A stretch of DNA of 64,000 bases from Fen-1058 sp964398185 (GTDB lineage: Bacteria > Chloroflexota > Anaerolineae > Fen-1058): assembly GCA_964398185.1 (NCBI GenBank), contig CAYNML010000019.1, positions 13,518-77,517 of the forward strand, given 5' to 3'. Under the pieces are notes generated by a model, which saw only the letters and a program-made list of their open reading frames with translations, did not search any database and had not been told where the DNA came from. Positions 58,874 through 64,000 of this stretch are shown piece after piece (position 1 is the first letter of the stretch; the number at the start of each line of letters is the position of its first letter). The position numbers and the translations under genes were made by a program.

Positions 58874-60229
58874 CTAACGCCAGAACATGAATGCGGACAG
58901 CCCCAGCCCTGCCCACAACGGATCGACATTCAGCGTTTCCATCATGCTGTTGACCGTGTTGAAGAAGAAGTTGCTGAACGCATTGTCGGTACTGAAAGCC
59001 AGGAAAATCAAAATCAGACCGAACATGCTGAACGAGGTGAGGGTTGCGCGCAGCGTGGGGCCGAGCAGCGGTGCGATGATGCCAAAACCATCCAGCGGCG
59101 GCACCGGCAGCAAATTGAACACAACCGCCGCGCAATTGAGCAGCACCACCACCGCCAACGCCTGCCACACCAGCGGGGGCAGCACCAGGTCAATGGCCTC
59201 GATCTGGCGCAGGGTGAAGGGCAGCGCAAAGAGCACAGCCATCAACGCCGAAGCCGCCGGCCCCGCAAACGACACGGCGCTTTCCCACTTCGGCCCGCGC
59301 AGTCGCTGGGTCTGCACGTACACCGCGCCGCCCGGCAACCCCAGCCCGCCCATCAGCATGAACAGCAGGGGCAGCAGGATGCTCAAGACCGGATGCGTGT
59401 ATTTGAGCGGGTTGAAGCTGAGATAACCGTTGCCGCGCACACTGCGATCACCGCCCAGATCGGCGGTGAGGGCGTGCGCAAACTCGTGCGCGCACAGGCT
59501 GATGATCCAGCCGTCGATCACAAATACCACCAACGCGGCGCGCGCCAGATTTTCGTCCTCCGCGCGCATGCCGAACGCACACACCAGCAACAATCCCACC
59601 ATCAGGCCGAGGACCGGCCAGCTGATCAGGCGCGGCAGCACGTTCTTCAGTGGCTGGCTTTCCAGCCGTTGCAGCCGCTCATCGCGCGTCGTAGGAACGG
59701 TGGGTGGCCGCGCCACGACAACTGGCTGTGGCGCAACCACAACAGGACGCGATGCGGAGACCGAGACGGCGGGCGCGGCAGCGATGGCTGGCGGCTGGCG
59801 CAGCCAGTGACGCAAGCGGGCGGCGTCGAAGCCGCTGCGACGCAGCATCTGCCCGGCAGCGCCGCCTTCGTCCAGCAGGCCCAGCAGCAGGTGACCGGTA
59901 TCCACTTGCGCGTGCCCGGCGCGGCGCGCTTCGTCCGTGGCTTCGCTCAGCGCGCGCCTGAGACGGAAACCATACTCCGGAGTGGCAGACTCAGCGGCGG
60001 GCGTGGCGTCGGCCAGCACGATGCGTAGGCCTTCTTGCATGACCCCGGGATTGCGCACGATGCCAGCCAGCAGGTTCCACGCCGTGCCGGATTCCGGCGA
60101 CAACAGGGACAGCAGTAAATGCTCGGGCTGCACTTGCGCATGGTGCAGTGTTTCCGCCTCGCGCGTGGCATTGATCAGACAGGACTGCGCGTTGGCGGAG
60201 TAGTTGGCAAAGGAAAGTTCAGCGCTCAT
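58874..60229 (-). CDS. Clp-N domain fused to a site-2-type (M50) membrane metalloprotease
   Basis: 451 aa. Residues about 8-150 contain two Clp N-terminal repeats (CLINATREAETLHHAQVQPEHLLLSLL; RLRRALSEATDEARRAGHAQVDTGHLLLGLLDE), the substrate-docking module of ClpA/ClpC. A Pro/Val linker leads to a membrane domain from about 205 with the zinc motif AHEFAHALTADLGGD (HEFAH, near 248) and the third ligand in LLPVPPLDGFG (near 354). This is a full M50 protease pattern with about seven segments. An AAA+ module is absent. It may use the Clp-N domain to capture proteins for cleavage in the membrane. Confidence 0.82.
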   Translation of the reverse strand: MSAELSFANYSANAQSCLINATREAETLHHAQVQPEHLLLSLLSPESGTAWNLLAGIVRNPGVMQEGLRIVLADATPAAESATPEYGFRLRRALSEATDEARRAGHAQVDTGHLLLGLLDEGGAAGQMLRRSGFDAARLRHWLRQPPAIAAAPAVSVSASRPVVVAPQPVVVARPPTVPTTRDERLQRLESQPLKNVLPRLISWPVLGLMVGLLLVCAFGMRAEDENLARAALVVFVIDGWIISLCAHEFAHALTADLGGDRSVRGNGYLSFNPLKYTHPVLSILLPLLFMLMGGLGLPGGAVYVQTQRLRGPKWESAVSFAGPAASALMAVLFALPFTLRQIEAIDLVLPPLVWQALAVVVLLNCAAVVFNLLPVPPLDGFGIIAPLLGPTLRATLTSFSMFGLILIFLAFSTDNAFSNFFFNTVNSMMETLNVDPLWAGLGLSAFMFWR

Positions 60230-60296
60230 TCATTCTCGGCGGTTCAAAGTGGTCCGATTGTAGCATAGTTGTGCCGGAGGAGCAGGGGCGGCCAAG

Positions 60297-60707
60297 TTAA
60301 GCGGGTGGCCCGTTTTCTTCGCGTTCCAGCACGCTCAGGTGCAGTTCCAGCGCGCCTACCGAGATCTGTAACTCGCGGATGGAGATGGCCAGCGAGATGA
60401 CGAGCAGCACCAGGCTGATGATAAAGATGACCTTGCCCACCTCCAGCAAGCCGAAGAACAACGCCAGCATGCTGATCGCGCAGCCCGTAATGCTCAGCGC
60501 CCCGACGATCTGCATGTTGCGGATCAGCACCACCCGATAGCGCAGATTCTCGATCTGGCCCAGCAGGATCGGATCGGGCGCTTTGCGATAATCGGCGTGC
60601 AGGTTGCGGATAACGGTGGACAGCCCCAGAAAGCGGTTGGTATATGCCAGCATCAGCAAGGACAGCGCTGGGAACAACAAAGCCGGGGTGGTGAGCGTAA
60701 TCTCCAT
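60297..60707 (-). CDS. DUF2721 membrane protein
   Basis: 136 aa with three membrane segments (about 8-25, 65-90 and 93-112). The pattern TTPALLFPALSLLMLAYTNRFLGLSTVIRNLH fits the start of DUF2721, a small family of unknown role, and the tail LQISVGALELHL matches its end. The start is ATG 60707, seven bases after AAGGA; a TTG five codons upstream is also open. It follows the dehydrogenase gene by 11 bases. Confidence 0.83.
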   Translation of the reverse strand: MEITLTTPALLFPALSLLMLAYTNRFLGLSTVIRNLHADYRKAPDPILLGQIENLRYRVVLIRNMQIVGALSITGCAISMLALFFGLLEVGKVIFIISLVLLVISLAISIRELQISVGALELHLSVLEREENGPPA

Positions 60708-60718
60708 AGCTCGATCCT

Positions 60719-61747
60719 TCAATCGATGATGAGTACTTTCGCGCCGCGCACTTGCCGCTGCTTTAGTTCCACCAGCGCCCGATTGGCCTCGGCCAACTCA
60801 TACGTCTGCACTTCTGGCTTGAGGGGGATCTCGGCGGCGATGAGCAGGAATTCGCTCACGTCGTGGCGCGTGACATTGGCGACGCTTTTGATTTCTTTCT
60901 CGTGCCACAGATCGCGCGCATAATCCAGGCGGGTCAGCGCGGCCTGATCGGCATCCTCTTTGCGGATGGCGTTGATCACCAGGCGTCCGCCCGGCGCGAG
61001 ATTTTTCAACGCTGCCACCACTGGCGTCCATACCGGCGTCGTGTCGATGATGGCCTCCAACTTCACGGGCGACTCGGCTTCCGTCGGCCCGGTCCACACC
61101 GCGCCCAGCGTCTGCGCAAATTCGCGCTCGGCGGCGCTGCGCGCAAAGACATAGACATCCGAGTGCGGCAAGCGCCGCCGCGCCATTTGCAGCACCAGAT
61201 GCGCTGAAGCACCAAAGCCCGTCAGCCCCAGGGCCTGCCCGTCGCGCAAGCCGGTGAGCATCAGCGAACGGTAGCCGATGGCGCCGGCGCACAACAACGG
61301 CGCGGCCTCGGCGTCGGAAAACACAGGCGGCAGGCGATACGCATAATCTTCTGCGACCGTGATGTATTCCGCATACCCGCCGTTCACATCGCGGCCGGTG
61401 GCGCGAAACTGCGCGCACAGGTTCTCGCGGCCGCTCAGGCAGTACACACACTGCCCGCACGCCGCGTGAATCCACGCCACGCCCACGCGCTCGCCGCCGT
61501 GGAAGCGTGTCACGAAGACACCTACATCCACCACGCGCCCCACAATCTGATGTCCCAGCACGATGGGTAAATACGCTGGCGGCAGGCGCCCTTCAATCTC
61601 GTCGAGCTCCGTGTGGCACACGCCGCACGCCGTGATTCTGATCAGAATCTCGTTCGCGTGCGGAACCGGATCGGGCAGCTCGACGAGTTGCAGCGGCTGC
61701 GGATTATCTGCCAGAGTGACGATCTGCGGAAGGAGCAGTGCTTTCAT
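60719..61747 (-). CDS. zinc-dependent alcohol dehydrogenase
   Basis: 342-aa medium-chain dehydrogenase. Catalytic zinc ligands are Cys in ITACGVCHTEL (near 42) and His in VLGHQIVGRV (near 66). The structural-zinc Cys cluster is CGQCVYCLSGRENLC (about 98-112). The cofactor domain (about 165-285) has LGLTGFGASAHLVLQ, with GFGASA in place of GxGxxG. It resembles AdhP-like enzymes of the class acting on simple alcohols. The start is set at ATG 61747; a TTG two codons further up is possible. The start overlaps the next upstream gene by 44 bases. Confidence 0.88.
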   Translation of the reverse strand: MKALLLPQIVTLADNPQPLQLVELPDPVPHANEILIRITACGVCHTELDEIEGRLPPAYLPIVLGHQIVGRVVDVGVFVTRFHGGERVGVAWIHAACGQCVYCLSGRENLCAQFRATGRDVNGGYAEYITVAEDYAYRLPPVFSDAEAAPLLCAGAIGYRSLMLTGLRDGQALGLTGFGASAHLVLQMARRRLPHSDVYVFARSAAEREFAQTLGAVWTGPTEAESPVKLEAIIDTTPVWTPVVAALKNLAPGGRLVINAIRKEDADQAALTRLDYARDLWHEKEIKSVANVTRHDVSEFLLIAAEIPLKPEVQTYELAEANRALVELKQRQVRGAKVLIID

Positions 61748-62075
61748 GGTCAAACGCTTTCCGGCGCTGCCGGTCTTTGGTCAGGGTAGCCACAAACGCA
61801 AGATACATGATTCCGGCGGCCAACGCCGAGACTGTCGCCAGTGATTGTTGCCCGGCATCCAGAAACCACCACATCGCGGCCAGCAAGACCCAGACCAGCG
61901 CATGAAACCAGCGCAGTACGGCCTCCATCCAGGCGGGGCGCGGCTGATAGTCCGGCAGTTTTTTCAACAGCTCTGGTGTGCGGTCTTTGGGCCACACGAC
62001 GTACCACAGAGCGGCCAACCCCAGGCAGAGCAGGCCCATGGTGAAATACGGAATACCTAAAAAAGTTCCATCCAT
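61704..62075 (-). CDS. small membrane protein
   Basis: 123 aa with a first membrane segment (about 10-28), a second (about 55-72) and a third (about 80-98). Not recognised. The motif YVVWPKDRTPELLKKLPDYQPRPAW connects the first two segments. It ends 44 bases inside the alcohol dehydrogenase gene and starts 11 bases after the hydrolase gene, so translation of the three may be coupled. Widespread short membrane proteins of this shape occur in Chloroflexota, but I cannot name it. Confidence 0.65.
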   Translation of the reverse strand: MDGTFLGIPYFTMGLLCLGLAALWYVVWPKDRTPELLKKLPDYQPRPAWMEAVLRWFHALVWVLLAAMWWFLDAGQQSLATVSALAAGIMYLAFVATLTKDRQRRKAFDHESTAPSADRHSGR

Positions 62076-62086
62076 GTGATCTTGCC

Positions 62087-63433
62087 TTAGAACGGTCGAT
62101 GGATGCGACTGCCGAAGCGGAACCAGGCAATTGAGCCGTCGGCCTTTCGCAAAAATTCACCCCGTGAACCCTTGAAGGGATCATCCAGCGCGATGACTTT
62201 ATCGGCAGCCCAGAAGGCCAGCCGGGTGGGCGGCGGCGGCTTCCCGGGCGGCGCATCAGGTGTCGGAAAGCCGCCGTGCGGGATTGATTGTAACATCAAC
62301 ACGCCGTCTTGCAGGTACAGGTCGCGTCGCGCCAGCGCTGAATCATAACGCCCAGTGTACGGCAGCAATTCCTCTTCCGGTAATTTGATCTCCGGCGTCT
62401 GCGGCCACGCCACATTCAGATATTGTTTGAGGGCGCTCGCGCGCAGATCGCCGTACAACACCGAGCCTTCATCGCTGTTGGTCAACGTGGTGATGGCAAA
62501 CTGTCGTGACGGCACGATCGTGAAATCGGCGGTGAAGCCGTGCGTCGCGCCGCCGTGCCGCAGGACGTGCACATCGCCGATCGGGGTGATGAACCAACTC
62601 AGCCCGAAGACATCCAGCCCGCTGCCGGTTACGATCGGCGTTTGCATCAACTTGATCGTCTCCGGTCTCAGCAGTCCCGCGCCATCACTCAGGTGGAAGC
62701 GCGCGTATTTCAACAGGTCGATCACGGTGCTGATCACGCCGCCCACCGGATGTCCCGCCCGCCCAATGGGCCAGGGGCGCGCGACCTGGGCCGCCCGATC
62801 GGTGATCGCGTGCCCCACGGCAAAACGATGCGTCAGCACGTCGTGTGGAAAGTAAAACGTCATGCTCATGCCCAGCGGATCGAGGATCATCTCTTTGATC
62901 GCGGCTTCGTAGCTTTGCCCGGTGATCACTTCGACGAGGCGGCCTGCGATGTTGAAGCCGGTGTTGCAGTACGACCACACTTCGCCCAGCGGCGTGAACT
63001 GCGGCAGTTTGGCAATCTCATTCAGCATCTTCGCTTGCGCGTCGTCACCATAGCCGAAGTCGTTGAAGTAGTCGCCCAGCCAGCCGCCGGTGTGTGTGAG
63101 CAAGTGCTTGATGGTGACGCGCGCCGCCACGTTTTCATCACTCAAACGAAAGTCTGGCAAATAGGCGCGAAGCGGCGTGTCGAGATCGATTTTGCCGGCT
63201 TCCATCAACATCAGTAACGCGGTCGCCGTGAAGGTCTTGCTGATCGATCCGATTTGGAAAAGTGTGTCGGGTGTGACGGGCAGGGGATGCTCCACGCTGG
63301 TCACGCCGAATCCGGCGGTCTGCTCGCTCCCGGCGTGCCACACCCCCACAGCTAATCCGGGAATGGGTAGGCGCTGCAGGCCGCGGGTGATTTCTGAGGT
63401 GAGATTCTCAAAGAGAGTCGTCGGGTTGTCCAT
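62087..63433 (-). CDS. beta-lactamase-family serine hydrolase
   Basis: 448-aa class C beta-lactamase/D-alanyl-D-alanine-peptidase-like hydrolase. SxxK is in IGSISKTFTA (Ser63, Lys66) and YxN in WSYCNTGFNIAG (near 155). A C-terminal extra domain (about 345-448) follows, as in PBP-like esterases. No signal peptide, so it is probably cytoplasmic, an esterase or peptidase rather than a resistance enzyme. Probably the first gene of the minus-strand operon to DegV. Confidence 0.85.
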   Translation of the reverse strand: MDNPTTLFENLTSEITRGLQRLPIPGLAVGVWHAGSEQTAGFGVTSVEHPLPVTPDTLFQIGSISKTFTATALLMLMEAGKIDLDTPLRAYLPDFRLSDENVAARVTIKHLLTHTGGWLGDYFNDFGYGDDAQAKMLNEIAKLPQFTPLGEVWSYCNTGFNIAGRLVEVITGQSYEAAIKEMILDPLGMSMTFYFPHDVLTHRFAVGHAITDRAAQVARPWPIGRAGHPVGGVISTVIDLLKYARFHLSDGAGLLRPETIKLMQTPIVTGSGLDVFGLSWFITPIGDVHVLRHGGATHGFTADFTIVPSRQFAITTLTNSDEGSVLYGDLRASALKQYLNVAWPQTPEIKLPEEELLPYTGRYDSALARRDLYLQDGVLMLQSIPHGGFPTPDAPPGKPPPPTRLAFWAADKVIALDDPFKGSRGEFLRKADGSIAWFRFGSRIHRPF

Positions 63434-63477
63434 AGCCTTGCTCGTTGGGTGCTGCGAATGAATTCGCAGGCTGCTAA

Positions 63478-63512
63478 CGGAAACACGTTGAAACGTGTTT
63501 CAACACGTTTCC
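63478..63512. repeat. 16-bp imperfect hairpin
   Basis: GGAAACACGTTGAAAC / GTTTCAACACGTTTCC with two mismatches and a 3-base loop, 18 bases after the methyltransferase's stop on the minus strand. It may terminate that gene. Confidence 0.5.
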
Positions 63513-63529
63513 CTTATCAGCCATCGCGT

Positions 63530-64000
63530 TCACGCGATGGGCTTGATCCCGCCAAACGCCGCAAACAGCGCGTGCTTGTGCAGTACTTCCACCACGCGAA
63601 AGCCCACCTGCTTTAACAGATGTAGTTGATACAGCAGGGGACGCGGCGTGTCCTCCTGCTCGATGTAGCCAGAGACCTGATCGCGATACGCTTCGCCCTT
63701 CAACTGCGTCAGATACTCGCCGTAGCGCTGCCACATGATTGCTTGCACGGTGGGATCATCGTGCGCGATCAGGTCGGAAATCCACAATGAGCCGCCGGGC
63801 TTGAGGGCTGCATAGCACTTGCCGAAGACGGCTTCCCACTCAGCTTCTTCACGCAAGTGATGAAACACGGCGGCAGCCATGATGATGTCGTAGTGCTGAT
63901 CGGGCAGGGGGATGGCGCGCATGTCGCCCTGCAGTGCCGTGATGTTGCCGTCGCACACTGCGCCGATCCGCTGCAAAGCGCGATCGAGCATGGGCTTGCT
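63530..64000 (-). CDS. class I SAM-dependent methyltransferase, 5' end missing
   Basis: 157 codons with the frame open to the right edge; the window ends inside KPMLDRA, a part that normally follows motif I (the E/DxGxGxG loop), so the first about 60 residues are missing. Motif II is DMRAIPLPDQHYDIIMAAAVFHH (near residues 27-49 of the part seen), and LKPGGSLWISDLIA is the post-motif III segment. It looks like a type-11/31 methyltransferase of the UbiE/menaquinone-like or general class; substrate unknown. Confidence 0.88.
   Translation of the reverse strand, partial: SKPMLDRALQRIGAVCDGNITALQGDMRAIPLPDQHYDIIMAAAVFHHLREEAEWEAVFGKCYAALKPGGSLWISDLIAHDDPTVQAIMWQRYGEYLTQLKGEAYRDQVSGYIEQEDTPRPLLYQLHLLKQVGFRVVEVLHKHALFAAFGGIKPIA

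Noticed and set aside
62087..63433. Antibiotic-resistance beta-lactamase
   Set aside because: SxxK and YxN are shared by many esterases and peptidases; no signal peptide and no resistance context.

Overview
The window is GC-rich bacterial chromosome. It looks like a Chloroflexota (Anaerolineae-type) genome. This is an inference from gene content (a Rieske / fused cytochrome b / di-haem cytochrome c operon, a DUF4342 protein, an NrfHA operon with a YwiC-like gene, a MoxR-DUF58-VWA operon joined to an ABC exporter) and from spacers filled with short tandem and palindromic repeats. No rRNA, tRNA, CRISPR array, prophage or transposase gene was seen. Both edges cut genes: hpt on the left, a methyltransferase on the right.

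Layout. 0-8 kb: end of hpt; a minus-strand MBL/beta-CASP nuclease and RNase D pair; divergently, a cytochrome bc operon (Rieske, cytochrome b, cytochrome c) and a degenerate histidine-kinase-like gene. 8-11.6 kb: a TetR-regulated ABC export operon whose regulator has an almost leaderless promoter with a palindromic operator on its start codon. 11.6-12.8 kb: a two-gene nucleotidyltransferase cassette whose first gene is broken by a frameshift and by a 185-bp MITE-like element with an 8-bp target duplication. 14.4-27.6 kb: eight minus-strand genes (secreted/membrane protein, ABC ATPase, ABC permease, coiled-coil membrane protein, MoxR, DUF58, two VWA membrane proteins). 28-31.6 kb: DUF4342 gene, then an nrf operon (zinc-ribbon protein, YwiC-like, NrfH, NrfA) behind an FNR/CRP-type dyad.

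31.6-45 kb: mixed metabolic genes (SDR, membrane glycosyltransferase-like protein, truncated GNAT, aroE, alpha/beta hydrolase, AEC transporter, PPOX, GH1 glucosidase), then a pair of multidomain fusions (GMC oxidoreductase-hydrolase and SRPBCC-MBL). 45-52 kb: a gene remnant, a signalling trio (receiver-ParA-like ATPase, unknown, GAF-PAS histidine kinase), and a YgiT-type zinc finger / deoC / lepB / lepB operon. 52-58 kb: receiver-degenerate GGDEF, DUF922 lipoprotein, acylphosphatase, FecR-like protein, radC, double-zinc-ribbon protein, pyruvate kinase. 58-64 kb: a probable minus-strand operon with DegV, a Clp-N/site-2-protease fusion, DUF2721, zinc alcohol dehydrogenase, a small membrane protein and a serine hydrolase, then the cut methyltransferase.

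The strongest observations are the MITE insertion whose removal (element plus one 8-bp duplicate, with one base added to a C-run) restores the reading frame, a second element with the same ends but a different core, the FNR-like site at exactly -41.5 before the nrf operon, and several unusual domain fusions. Most starts were moved inward from the longest reading frame using ribosome-binding sites, promoters and family N-termini; each entry says why.
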